22,100 nt of DNA, taken from Larix sibirica (lineage: Eukaryota; Streptophyta; Pinopsida; Pinales; Pinaceae). Below, piece after piece: positions 10,166 to 20,283 of this stretch. The stretch lies in contig NWUY0300017541.1 in assembly GCA_004151065.3 (NCBI GenBank), positions 27,051-49,150 on the forward strand, in the 5' to 3' direction. Each line of letters opens with the position of its first letter. The stretch's first letter is position 1. Made by a program: the position numbers and the translations under genes. The notes below the pieces were generated by a model. It searched no databases. It saw only the letters and a list, made by a program, of their open reading frames with translations, and had not been told where the DNA came from.

Positions 10166-10204
10166 TCACCTTCGGTGCCTTTGTCTTGGTACACTTCTTG
10201 TTTC

Positions 10205-12640
10205 CTTTCGTTGTGCAGGGGAATTCTTGAGGAATTGTAAGTAGGCATGGCGCACAAAGCCTGGGCTAAGTCCTCAACAATACTGTAATTCTTGGCAACT
10301 TGGGCATTAGGATTATGTGTGGCCCTTGTCAACACGCCATTAGGAGGGTGAGGCATCACATCAACTGTTGGTTTTTCTATATGAAGAGGGGGAGGTTGTT
10401 GTGATGTAGATGTTTCATTGTCCTTTGAACTAGAGTCAGAGGCATCCTAATTAGTCTCTCTATTTTGAATGTTGATCTCTTGCTAACGTATGTAAACATT
10501 TGTGTTGGATAGATTGCCCCTTTGAGGAGGGACACCTTGATTTCCACCTTGTGGAGGTGCAATCCTATTTAGCACACCAATAATTAACTATTGATCCTAC
10601 AGAGGGAAATGATTCATAAGAACAATGGGTTGATGAGGTGCTTCCCATTGTGTCAGCAAGCATTGGGCTTCCTCCATTTTAGGGCATTGTAAGATGGTCA
10701 TCTTGACATAACTTAAAGGAAAATCAACCTTCTTTTTTCTCTTATTCTATACTCCCACCAATGTTGTTATTGTTATTGTTTCTAGGACCTTGTTTAGATT
10801 TTCTGTTCTTTCCTTTCTTTTTCCTTAGGTTTTTTGGTTCCCTTTTTATCAGAGGTATGAACCGAAAGGACATTGGAGGTTTGCATACAACCTGAGGTGC
10901 TAGAATTATTTTGAACAATAGACTATGTGTTTGAATATAGAGAGATCTATCCAATTTGATTTGATACTTGATTAACTATGATGTTCTTGACAGAAATAAT
11001 CACGCCATTAACCTGTGGTCCAAGCTTTGTCATAGTCGGGTTCGTTTCGGCCCAAGGTGTGTTAGGTAAGATATGTTACAAAATCCTTGGATGATAATAA
11101 AGAAAATCAAGTTGTTGGGCTTTCATGATGGATTGTTCTTTAATGGTGACCTCAAATAAGGCCACATCATTGGAAATGTACGAAAATAGCAATTTCATGA
11201 ATCAATTTACAAAGAAATCATCAAGGATTTGTGCTTTGATCTTACAACATGCCCTCCTCCATTCATAAATGTGGGTGGTGGTGTCATGCCAAAATGTTGT
11301 CAACAATTCAGTCCCCATTTTATATTGGATTGGTAATTGGAAATGTGTTAGAAAAATCAACGATAAGGATGCAAAATCATTATGCGCTGAGCGTAAAAGC
11401 TCAATATATCATTTTGTGGTAGTCCTTGTTAAGTTCCACTAGAAAATCCCAAGTCTAATATTGTTGTCCATCAATGAGTTATAAGAAGACCATATAAATT
11501 CATTACATGATTATCAATATCTTCTCCATCTTTTCCTTAGAATTTTGGAATATATGAAGGTAACTTGGTGGGGATGGTAGGCCAATCAGAGCTATGTCAC
11601 ACTAGGTCATTTGTCAACTTCTTCAAATATGGAAGATTCAACATTCCCATAGATGAAAATTGGGTATGGAAAACAAGTTCCACATCTTATTGGATTGTCC
11701 CATCATCAGATTTTGCATCATATTGCCACTAAAGAAGCTTCCCCTTGAAGGGTTTTTGATGCCATGGAAACATGATTGGTACATCTTAAACCTAGTGTTA
11801 TGCAGAAACACATTGCTTAACATATTTCTTGCTTCCTAAAAGGTGGAAATTTTGGCTAGTACACTAGTCGACGAAAAGTAACCACTACCTAAAGAGGGTG
11901 TGGATGAGAAAACGTGTCCACTTCCAAATGCCACATAATAACGAACTTACCATTGATACATTCAAGTTGGGAAAAATAAGGGGGAACTGATATTGAACAT
12001 CGACATCCCAAAAGGAAAGAGACCACTACTTCGAAGAGTAGTGGTTGAGGTACTAATTCCACTAATAAGCGTGACCACACATGAGTAGCTCCTTTGGGAG
12101 TCCCGATGATAGGAGGATGCCCTCAATGGAAATATTGGAATCATGGGGGTTAATGCCTATTGGAGGAACACTAGATGAGGGGTTTCTAGTGCCCCCAACA
12201 CCCAGGGTATTAGTGGCACTACTCATGATGTTCCATTGATTCAAATGGTTAAGATGTGTGATAGGATCTCTGCGAGACAAGTCGAGTGTGTGCAAGAGAA
12301 GATGACATGAGGGTTTGTGAGGGGTGGATTCAAATTCATCAATGATGGCCCATGAATATCTGTGATCTTTGGGGGTTCAAAATCGTCATGGGGAGGAGGG
12401 GTGGGAACCCTTCTAGTAATAGGTCTTGTCGAATGCCTTCAATTATCTCGGCCTTCATGATTTTGATTTTCTCTTGGTCGTACTTCCCTTTCATGATTGT
12501 TCAAACACAACTAGATTTTCTTCATCTAACTCATTGGGTGGTGGGTCAGGGTTAAGCCTTCACCTAGTAGTAGGAGGCTCTGTGTTTTTAGGTGAAAGAC
12601 CCTTGGTCCTTTGAGAGTGATGAAGCAATTGATCAACCAC
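10205..12640 (-). pseudogene. Ty3/gypsy gag pseudogene, truncated at C-terminus
   Basis: This is the capsid/nucleocapsid polyprotein of an LTR retrotransposon. On the minus strand the core reads IPKF.GKDGED near 11530, LPIQYKMGTELLT near 11320 and THIYEWRRACCKIKAQILDD near 11230-11275. MKAQQLDFLYYHP follows near 11085-11128, then KLGPQVNGVIISVK. A Lys-rich stretch (KKKGKNRKSKQGPRNN) lies near 10790-10840, and knuckle remnants near 10675-10738 (CQDDHLT and QCPKMEEAQ in different frames). The end carries GVLTRATHNPNAQ and NYSIVEDLAQALCAM, then a PAQRK word at 10205-10219. Protease and pol should follow but the LINE begins instead. N-terminal limits are vague; 11820-12640 is proline/glycine/serine-rich and degenerate. 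Many stops make it non-functional. Confidence 0.85.
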
Positions 12641-13540
12641 TTTCAATTGACCAACACTAACAAGCACAATCTAGGAAGGCTACTCCCAAAACAATCAAAA
12701 CACTCTACTATAGAATTCCTAAGAGGTTTAACAACAAACAACAACACTCTCCTAACGACCATTTTAGGGTGGTTAGTACCTAAACATTGAATTAGTGAAG
12801 ATTTGATAATAGAAACCTTCTGGAAGTTATCCCGGGATAATGAATTCCCAAGTTCAACTAATGAAGGGATAAGAGACAGTTACGATAACACTCTCACGAT
12901 AATCACCCAAGGTGCAAGTACCCTGGTGAAGATGGGCACCCTCCAAGAAAGTTTAGGTGGATTTTATACACCTATCTTAGGTAGCACAAGTACTTACACT
13001 TGTAATCACCCAAGAAAGAGCCTAAATAAAGGAAACTAAGGCTACTGCTTCATAGAAGCGCAGTCAGGTAGAACATGGTTGTTGTACCACTCCAACTTCT
13101 TGGTCATAAATGAATGGGGTAATCCTAATGGAATTAAGATCCCAACTTTGTACCAAGGAAGTAAAAAAATAAGAAAGTAAGGTTTCTGATTGGGGGATAA
13201 GACCATAAAAATATCAGGAAATAATTGATTCTCGATCCTCTAGCATAAGGGTGCCTCAAGAGCTTGTGGTGACCCTCCTCCAACAATTTGTCTTCTTAAA
13301 AATTCTTAAGAGTTAGTTCAAACTATTGGGACTGGTTTTCATTGATGTATACGTTTATGGATCCTATAAACCTTTCTCAATAACATGCATTTATTGCACT
13401 TTTTTATTATTATATATTTTAACATTTTTTGAAAAACACGCGTTCCTTGCTTTAAGGAAAAGCATCGGGCTCCATGTGTTTTCTAAAGGAAAGGCTTGGG
13501 AACAAAGAAAACTAGTTTTTAAGTGTATTTTTTAGTGATC
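12641..13540 (-). other. probable leader/LTR remnant upstream of the gypsy gag
   Basis: On the minus strand this lies directly 5' of the gag pseudogene, where a gypsy element would have its leader and 5' LTR end. It contains G-rich words such as GGAGGAGGGTCACCACAAG near 13265-13285 and a GAAGTTGGAGTGGTACAAC segment near 13090. I cannot locate a clean primer-binding site or LTR terminus. A short direct repeat, AATCACCCAAG, occurs near 12901 and 13006. The plus-strand frames at 12803-13039 and 13326-13535 have no recognisable domain. Confidence 0.35.
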
Positions 13541-14290
13541 AATAGGTACTTGGGCCAAACAACTATTATATGGAAATGTTTACTTGATAATACTGTAATA
13601 GCCACCTAATCACTAGCGACCAATGGGACACATCAACTACTTATCACAGGTCCTCGTAGGAATCGCACTAGTTGAAAATATATCCATTACAACCATCAAC
13701 GTAATAGATCATCCATCTCTCTTCACGATATAAACCTATAAAAACATATCACAGGCACAAGTGCTCATCTCAAGCACAAATCATCAATGAATGAATAATA
13801 CAAATTCCTTTCTTAGGTCCAAGTGCTTCTCCAAGTAACCTAGGGTTTCTCACCCATTCACCTAGACAAGGTCAAGTACCTATCCTATGTAAAATCTAGT
13901 TTAAATACAAACTTCCTCTTATTCCTCTTATTCGAGTGATTTCGACCATAACAAGCTTTGCTACCATGTTGAATTTCATGCAAGCGGGCAATTTATGCAA
14001 AATTGAAATTCCATCTTCCTAAAAGGTTTCTTGAATCTTATCCCTAGTATTTTCAGTCTTAGGACTACTGCAATTTAAAGTATAAAATAACAACATAAAG
14101 ATACTTCAAACAAGCTCACACTTCATGCAAATTCAAGGATAAAAGATATCAAACAATGAGATAAGTTTCAACCCCTTCTAGGGAAACTTATTAGCGAATA
14201 ACTAGATCTATAAATATACTTTTGCAACAATAATAACAATTGTATAACAACAATAAACTTAACCCTTTATCTTCTTTATTAGATGCTAAT
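13541..14290. other. unclassified repetitive-looking DNA
   Basis: No coding domain is visible on either strand. The plus strand carries two adjacent TATA-like words (TATAAA at 13729-13734 and TATAAAAA at 13737-13744) and a CTAGGGTTT word at 13840-13848. The stretch may belong to an LTR, but no terminus pair or duplicated copy in the window supports it. Confidence 0.3.
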
Positions 14291-15613
14291 ACATTTAATA
14301 GTTTTCCCCTTTACTTATGTTAAATCAACATGACATAAACAACTATAAATACTAATTTGTAAAGAACATATATAGCTAAAATTCAAATATGGAAATTGCA
14401 CAATATATGGATAATTTACAACTTCATATCCAATCTCAAGATGAAGTACAAGTACATACCATAACGTTCTCTCAAGGTCAATACAAGTATTCCAACTATC
14501 CAAAAAGCACTAGTTAGGATAAATCCACAAACGTTTACTCAACCAAGAAGGTCCAATGTGCAAGAGTCTTTACAACACTCTAAGGAAAGACCTCTGCTCT
14601 TCTTATTCTCCACAAATATACCATAGGGTTTATTAACAAACCCTAATCTTCTTTCCTTAGGGAATAAACCCTAAACTTAGGAATCTCCATGAAACCCTAA
14701 CACTCAAAGCCAAGAGAGTCCATCAAGTACATCTGAGAGAAAGAGAAGAGTGATAACAACCAACATATTCTTCACAAGAGTAAACCCTAAAATCTCATAA
14801 GGATCAAGTTCCAACAAAGATATCCCCTCTAGACTTCATGACCCCTAGGGTTCATTAGGAAATTGTAGCAACTTTTTCCAAGAAGCTAAGTATAAAGAAA
14901 GTAGTATAAATGATGATATGAATGGAAAGACTCTCTACTTCCTCTATATGTATGAGAGGTAAGGGAGTCCAATGATACTATGTGGGCCTACACTCTTACA
15001 TGCATCCTACATGATCCTTTGTAGGCAAACACAAGTGAGACACCCACTCTAAAGTACATGTGCCATGCTTCAAGGTGATGTTGTTCACAATAAGAACTCC
15101 AAGGTTATGTAACTATACAAGTCAAGTCAACACCACTCCATCACAAGCCTCTCTGGGTTCCATCGATCCTCCTATGCAATGTATGTAACTAGGTCAACTA
15201 CCATATGCAATAACACTGTCGAATCCCTAGGTGTCCTCGAGCCATATCCTATCATTCGAAAAAGAATCCAAGTTACCACATGCCATCCATGGCTTGAATC
15301 CTTCTTCTATGATGAAAAACGCTCCTCATTCCAAGTGGGGTGCTCTCCAAGAAAGTGGTTCCTCCATGTGCCCATCATAAAGGGCATGTACCAAATAAGC
15401 AAGAGAACTCCAAATACCAAGGGAATGACACTGAGATTACAATTAAATAAGGTCAAGCATCTACTGAGAAAGGTATTTCAACTATGCATATCCATCACAT
15501 ACCATCTCTTGTTCTACTATTCATCTCAAACCATCCAAGGTTAAACACACACCATGTAACGTCATGAAGCAACCCCCAAAATGGTGTAAACACTTTTAGG
15601 GTAACTTAAAAAT
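14291..15613 (-). mobile_element. possible 3' LTR/flank of the copia element
   Basis: This region lies immediately 3' of the apparent copia pol end (minus strand), where a polypurine tract and 3' LTR are expected. A G-rich word (TTTTGGGGGTTGC, about 15570-15583) follows the pol stop. A TATA-like CATACATATAGAGGAAG on the minus strand near 14935-14955 could be an LTR promoter. No second LTR copy exists in the window to confirm the boundaries. A plus-strand frame of 121 codons (15179-15544) falls inside; it has no recognisable domain and is read as non-coding. Confidence 0.35.
14624..14790. promoter_or_regulatory. cluster of telobox-like AAACCCTAA motifs
   Basis: Exact AAACCCTAA occurs at 14638-14646, 14666-14674, 14692-14700 and 14782-14790, with TAGGGTTT in the other orientation at 14624-14631. 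Such teloboxes are known in plants as promoter elements and as binding sites for telomere-repeat-binding proteins that recruit Polycomb. Here they lie downstream of the minus-strand TATA-like word in the putative copia LTR. The role is inference; chance clustering in an A/C-rich stretch is possible. Confidence 0.45.
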
Positions 15614-17480
15614 CTAACTCTCCTTCTTTATGAGGAAAGTGTTTACATTGACACCTATTGAATTCCTCTCCATATTCACCAAATATGATTTCTACAAATT
15701 AGTACCAGCTACGGTTTCATAATCAAGCATTGTTATCTACAACAAAGTTGTCAACGATGCTATCACAACATCTTGATCATCCAATGGGTAATGACCCATA
15801 TGTGAATATGAAGGAATATCCCCTTGGAGCAACATCAACAAGGAAACCTCCACCATCTTTTAATTCAACATCATGTGGAAACATCAATGGACACCACATC
15901 AAAAGCTCTCAAGTACATCCTATAAATGAAATCAAATCTCCATACAAGATCAAGTTGATCTTGGAATAAAAAGCTTGTGGTAAATTTATCAAAGGAGGAT
16001 CCCTCTCATGCACCTCAAATACTCTAGAAACTGAACCAACCTATACGAGTTCACTTCCCTCATCTCAAGAGAATATTGAAGAGTAACACCAAGGGAAACT
16101 TCCTTTGTTTGAGAGAGTCCAAGATCTCTGGCTATGTAATCTATAATACTCTTTCCAATTGCAACTGTCGAATCAATTTTAGCAACATCCTACATCGGCG
16201 CATCACACCTCTCTAATAAAAAACTAGAAGGCTCATAGACCAGAAGTTAATGTCATCATCACACTCTCCTCCTTTGTACAACTCGTAGTTTCATAGATGG
16301 AAGAAACCAATGCTATACGACTTGCATATCGCCAAGGAGGTAGACTCACTCCTATACACACTTGAGCCCTTTAAATATGGAACATCAATCGAGTCACACT
16401 CTCCTCAACCACTAAAGGAAAACCTTGCACACTAAGAGACCTCACATCCTCATCCCATGAGATGCAATCATAATATTTGGGATCAAAGATGAACTTGGGC
16501 CTATGACCTCTTGCTTTGCATGTTGTAAGGTTTAAGTGAGCCATCTCAACCTCCTACAATATGAAGTAGGTGGGACCATATACACATTCAAATTCACCTC
16601 ATATCCCTTTGAATTCTACTCATCTTGTATCTTTGAATTAGTCAATGGAACAACCTCCACAATCTCCTCAATCACTTAAAGAGAATCTTGTAAACTAGAC
16701 AATCTCTCGTGCTCATCAATTATCACATCTCTTCTTACCATAATCCACCACTATGCTAGAATCTTGATCCTGCAAGCTATAGAGGTATCACTATATGAAT
16801 TACAAGATGTAATTTCAACATCTTGGATCATGGATTTATTTACTAAATCCATCATAGGTTATGAACTTCCATCACAGGTTAGGAACCTATCTCCATTGGA
16901 TCCCACCATGCATGCACCTCCTCAAAGATAAAAGGCCTTACCAACCTCTCATTGGAATGTACAAGTTCCACTAGACAAACAAGTAACCTGTAAAGGGCAC
17001 CCTTTCTCATCCCTCAAGTCAAAATCCTTGGACTATCTAGTCTACAATCTATGATGGTGCATTATTATCTCTCAAAAGAAACTCTATAATGTATATATGC
17101 CATACAAGACACTGAAAGAAGACGATTCTTCAACCAAGGATAAAAAAAATCTAGTTCAAAAGCATCACTGGAAGGCATCTGAAATGAAATAGAGCCAACT
17201 TATCTCACAAGGTAAGTGACATCATCACCAAGATCCACAGTCATCCTTCTTGCTCCTGAAATCTATTGAACAATGATATATTATATGCCATTTGTCTCAA
17301 AGCTCAACTTTCCAGAAACCATCCAACATGAGACATAGTGTTAGAGGAAAGAAAGAGAGCAAAGCCATATCTAGGAAAATCTGCGATATGAAGAATATCC
17401 TCCAGCTATCATAGGTGGAAAACAAAATGTCATCTACCAAGGTGTGGGGCTACCAAAGTACCGACATTGTCATTCTTGCT
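15614..17480 (-). pseudogene. Ty1/copia pol pseudogene, internally deleted
   Basis: On the minus strand 17244-17212 reads MTVDLGDDVTY, then GSISFQMPSSDAFEL and LLSVSCM at 17101-17121. This is the protease to pre-integrase wording of plant copia elements. TIIDCRLDSPRIL and VELVHSNERL (16942-16959) continue the GAG_pre-integrase region. The integrase core that should follow is missing: within about 200 bases the sequence reaches WIMVRRDVIIDEHERL (16708-16750), the post-integrase linker. A RLRWLT.TLQ segment near 16506-16555 marks the approach to reverse transcriptase. RT and RNase H are too decayed to follow. The end, IGVNVNTFLIKKES with a stop at 15614-15616, resembles a copia RNase H C-terminus. 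Full copia pol is much longer, so large deletions are certain. Confidence 0.7.
16850..16889. repeat. 20-base tandem duplication in copia copy 2
   Basis: CATCATAGGTTATGAACTTC (16850-16869) is followed directly by CATCACAGGTTAGGAACCTA (16870-16889). The homologous copy at 470-770 has a single unit near 650. The duplication therefore arose after the two copies diverged, or was lost from the other. Confidence 0.7.
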
Positions 17481-17527
17481 TAAGGGCTTTATAATGAGAT
17501 GAATTAAGGGTTTATAATGAGATGAAT
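17481..17527. repeat. two-copy tandem repeat, 24/23 bases
   Basis: A 24-base unit (TAAGGGCTTTATAATGAGAT, then GAAT) at 17481-17504 is followed at 17505-17527 by the same unit lacking one base. It lies at the edge where copia coding traces stop. No function is evident. Confidence 0.85.
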
Positions 17528-19228
17528 CAAATTTCTTGGGTGGATCCTAGTTGGATTCCGCAAACATCTTAGTTTCTCAATAGAGTTGACGCAACAATGA
17601 TGGCATTGAAAGTCGTAGATGAAAATTTACATTTCCATTTTGTTGAAAGATGATTGTCCCATTAAGGAGCATGCATTTAGGAAAGAAATGTTTATATATT
17701 TCTTGTTACATATCATACGAACATACATATAATATGCTTTGATTTTATAACTAAATGGTGTATGCCTATTTCCAAATTGTTTACAATCCTTTACATGAAT
17801 GGATTTAAATCATTGTTATTAAAAGATTATTGGATGAAGATGCCTTTTATGCTATAGTAGTTCATGTTTATATAGAACATGTATTTTATGTGTTTTTTTT
17901 TTTAAATTTATTTTAGTTTTGATTTCTATTATTTTATTTGATTCTTTTTATTATTTGGTTGTCTTTTTATGCTATTATATTTCATGTTTATATAGAATAT
18001 GTATTTTATTTGTTTTTTATTAAATTTAAATTTTACTTATAGCTTTGGTTTCTATTATTGATTCCCTTTATTAATTGGTTGTCTATTTAGGTAATAGTGA
18101 AAACTTGAATTGTAAAACCGTGGACGATTTTTTTGGTACATCATTTTTCAGTAATTACATATAGTCAATTCCAATTCTATAGAAATCTTTTATAAATATT
18201 TTTTTCAACATTGTACGTGGATCCATAGACTTTTAAAAATATTCCATCTCAAAATTCCACCTAATACAACATGAGGTACTTTTAGATCCAACATAAAACT
18301 ATAGAATAAACTAGGATGTCAAAACACATCAATTCAAATAGAAAAATAAAAAATTGTTTTCATGAATCTTCAATCCTCCTCTAAAAATATTTCCATGGAT
18401 CAATGATTAATCATGGTATACTTGAGATGCTAAAGTTTTCATTTATGTTTTCCAAGAAAATCGACATTTGAATGTTACTAGATATTATCCATGTTTCATG
18501 TCTTTGGTTTGAACTCTAGCTTTAGCTGTGTCTATGGCTCTTGTTATTATTTATATTAATGACCATAGATCAAACTTAACACTATGCTACCTCTAGATAT
18601 GCAACACTTTGTTGCTATAACACTTTGTGTTACTCTTTGCACACTATTGTCTTCTTAGATGTGACACTTCGGTACATCTTTCCTTAGGCTTTGCCTTCTA
18701 TTATATTGGAATAAATAATCTATGGCCTCATGCCTTCGACATTTTCCTAAATAATTATTGGTGCAATATTAGGATGACATATTAGATAACTGAGAAATAA
18801 CTTTATGCACTTTGATTTACAATAATTCTTATGCACTTTGGTATTAAAATAGTTCTTATGCCTATTGTATTAGTTGCAAATTTGAAAATATTAGTTATAA
18901 ATTATCAATCTTGAAGTCATTATTGTTATTTTTTATTATGAACCAAATTCACCAAATAGCATAAAAACATAAATAAAATTAGCTCCATGCCTTGAGAATG
19001 ATAAAGAGCTAATGTAATAGGCCTCTTTGAGGGGGAGACCTCTTTTTACAATACATCCAATGCACAAAACAAGATGAGATGCCTATACAATTGAAATATC
19101 CTTTATTATAAATAGGAGATAAAGTGTTCATGATGTAGCATACCACTAAGACAACCTAACCATAATTAAGATACTAATAATGAATGAGAGTTAGGGCATG
19201 CTATAAGTCAAAATGGCACTTCTCTGTC
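17528..19228. other. AT-rich DNA without genes
   Basis: Apart from the 120-base tandem duplication, this stretch has no recognisable coding sequence or element. Short recurrent words occur, such as AACACTTTG near 18603-18630 and TTCTTATGCACTTTG near 18825-18841. It probably contains very old repeat remnants that can no longer be classified by eye. Confidence 0.45.
17845..18084. repeat. 120-base tandem duplication
   Basis: Two adjacent units of about 120 bases (17845-17964 and 17965-18084) share TTTTATGCTAT, TTCATGTTTATATAGAA, GTATTTTAT and a TTATTNGGTTGTC end, with moderate divergence between them. Both are over 70 percent A+T by eye. It is likely a local duplication by slippage or unequal exchange; no coding content. 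Confidence 0.85.
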
Positions 19229-19629
19229 TGTGATGACATGAAAACTCGTCAGTCACATAAAAAGAAAATAAGGATGGAAGAGCCTTGATTTTATACTTAG
19301 TTCCTTGGCCTAACTCATTTCTAGTTCATCCAACTTTCCTATATCATCTATATTGGTTTGTGACATACGAGCAAGTGATAATTACGTAAATGGTGTATTA
19401 CGCGCAGTCTGAGGGTTCTCCCACTTGCGTGTGCAAGAAGAAGTTGCATAAACACTCTGCAAAGGATTGAACCGTGTGTTGCACACATGATTCCTGTTTC
19501 CCACATGTGCGTGGCTCATTAAAATTAAAAAAATAAAATAAAAATCGAATTTCAAGCTAGTTTGGGTAGTTCTTGATAACCTCCCTAGCAGTTACAAACC
19601 CCTACCCATTCGAGGCTTCCTCCTTCTAT

Positions 19630-19637
19630 TATAAAAA
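19630..19637 (+). promoter_or_regulatory. LTR TATA box
   Basis: TATAAAAA sits in a CT-rich surround (CTTCTATTATAAAAACAAGG). It lies about 400 bases into the putative LTR and about 230 bases before the AATAAA signal. Transcription would be expected to start about 30 bases downstream, near 19660-19665. Confidence 0.6.
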
Positions 19638-19865
19638 CAAGGAAGATTGGCCTCAAAGAGGAATTTTGACTCTTGAGTAATGACATGTTGGAAGAATTTG
19701 GTCTCCCTCTAATCCCCATTCTTGTGTGATTGTGATATCCCTATCCCCATCCCCTGGAGATTGCTGGAGCATTATGGAGAAGAGGAGCAAAGGGACCTAG
19801 GTCAAGGTTTCATGAAATGCCTTGCTATAGCAAGGTATAATTGTACTTGTTGTTGCTTATCTATC

Positions 19866-19871
19866 AATAAA
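19866..19871 (+). terminator. LTR polyadenylation signal AATAAA
   Basis: A perfect AATAAA in the context TATCAATAAATACATC lies downstream of the TATA box in the same putative LTR. In the 3' LTR copy it would direct polyadenylation of the element RNA; in this 5' copy it defines the probable end of R. Confidence 0.5.
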
Positions 19872-20265
19872 TACATCTTTCCTTTCCCAATAATGTGTTC
19901 TAATATGTTTCAATGAATTGTGCAATTACTTATATTGAGGTTTAATACATAGGTTTTGTTGTACTTTAATGCATTTATCTCAATTTATGTTCATTTTCTT
20001 GTGGCCATTAGATTTGATAAAGGTATTCTTTTTGTTGCAGGTGTCTCAGCATGAGAGATGGAGCTTGGAGATCGGGATTAAAGAACTACCAAAAGCTAGG
20101 ACCAACCTTCTTGAATCAGGTACATCATTTTGATCCCTTAGTTTAATCTTTATCTTTTGCAAAAAATTATCTAGTCACTTGCATGATCGTAGATGTTTGA
20201 TTTGCTTGATCAATTATGTTTATGGTCTCACCCCAGCCATAGGATTTATTTCCTTACAACAGAAT

Positions 20266-20283
20266 TGGTGACTCCGTTGGGGA
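20266..20283 (+). other. primer-binding site (tRNA-primed minus-strand start)
   Basis: TGGTGACTCCGTTGGGGA begins with the TGG complementary to a tRNA CCA end and sits just after the LTR end (GAAT spacer context). It strongly resembles the TTGGCGACTCCACTGGGGA-type sites of many plant gypsy elements, with two or three substitutions. I do not assign the tRNA species. Confidence 0.75.

Larger units (their letters stand above)
4390..10204 (-). mobile_element. L1-type LINE with RNase H, near full-length but dead
   Basis: This is a non-LTR retrotransposon transcribed from the minus strand. Its domain order is typical of plant L1-like LINEs: a DUF4283-like nucleic-acid-binding region with a CCHC knuckle, a hydrophilic linker, an apurinic-type endonuclease, a reverse transcriptase, a zf-RVT knuckle, an RNase H and a 3' UTR. 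Such elements nick target DNA with the endonuclease and copy their RNA in place. Many stops and frameshifts interrupt every domain. Substitutions also hit the endonuclease GGDLN motif (GGYLN here) and the first RNase H acidic residue (E for D). The 5' edge near 10190-10205 abuts a gypsy gag without a visible LINE 5' UTR, consistent with 5' truncation. The 3' edge is approximate, since no clean poly(A) tail is seen. Confidence 0.9.
19229..20261 (+). mobile_element. putative 5' LTR of a Ty3/gypsy element
   Basis: This LTR would drive and terminate the element RNA. It starts TGTGATGACATGAAAACTCG, a wording common at plant gypsy LTR starts, and ends TTACAACA. It therefore has TG...CA ends, and a primer-binding site follows three bases later. 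Inside are TATAAAAA at 19630-19637 and AATAAA at 19866-19871, spaced as expected for U3-R-U5. U5 contains a T-rich run ending TTGTTGCAG (about 20031-20040) and CAGGTACAT near 20118-20126, resembling splice acceptor and donor sites. Length is about 1,033 bases. The matching 3' LTR and the right-hand target duplication lie outside the window, so the left boundary is inferred from sequence wording alone. Confidence 0.65.

Noticed and set aside
9993-10244. 83-codon plus-strand open frame
   Set aside because: It is a shadow of the minus-strand gag/LINE junction, where real motifs read on the other strand.
10084-10359. The 91-codon minus frame taken as one intact protein
   Set aside because: Only its first third is gypsy gag. 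The rest runs out of frame across the junction into the LINE, so the continuous frame is accidental.
13729-13744. Paired TATA-like words as a plus-strand LTR or gene promoter
   Set aside because: No LTR termini, primer-binding site or downstream gene is found with them. AT-rich DNA yields such words easily.
15179-15544. 121-codon plus-strand open frame
   Set aside because: It has no recognisable domain or homologous copy and lies antisense in the copia 3' flank/LTR region. Open frames of this size are expected by chance in 22 kb.
15730-15969. 79-codon plus-strand open frame
   Set aside because: It is antisense to the decayed copia pol. No domain is visible, and the composition matches a shadow frame.
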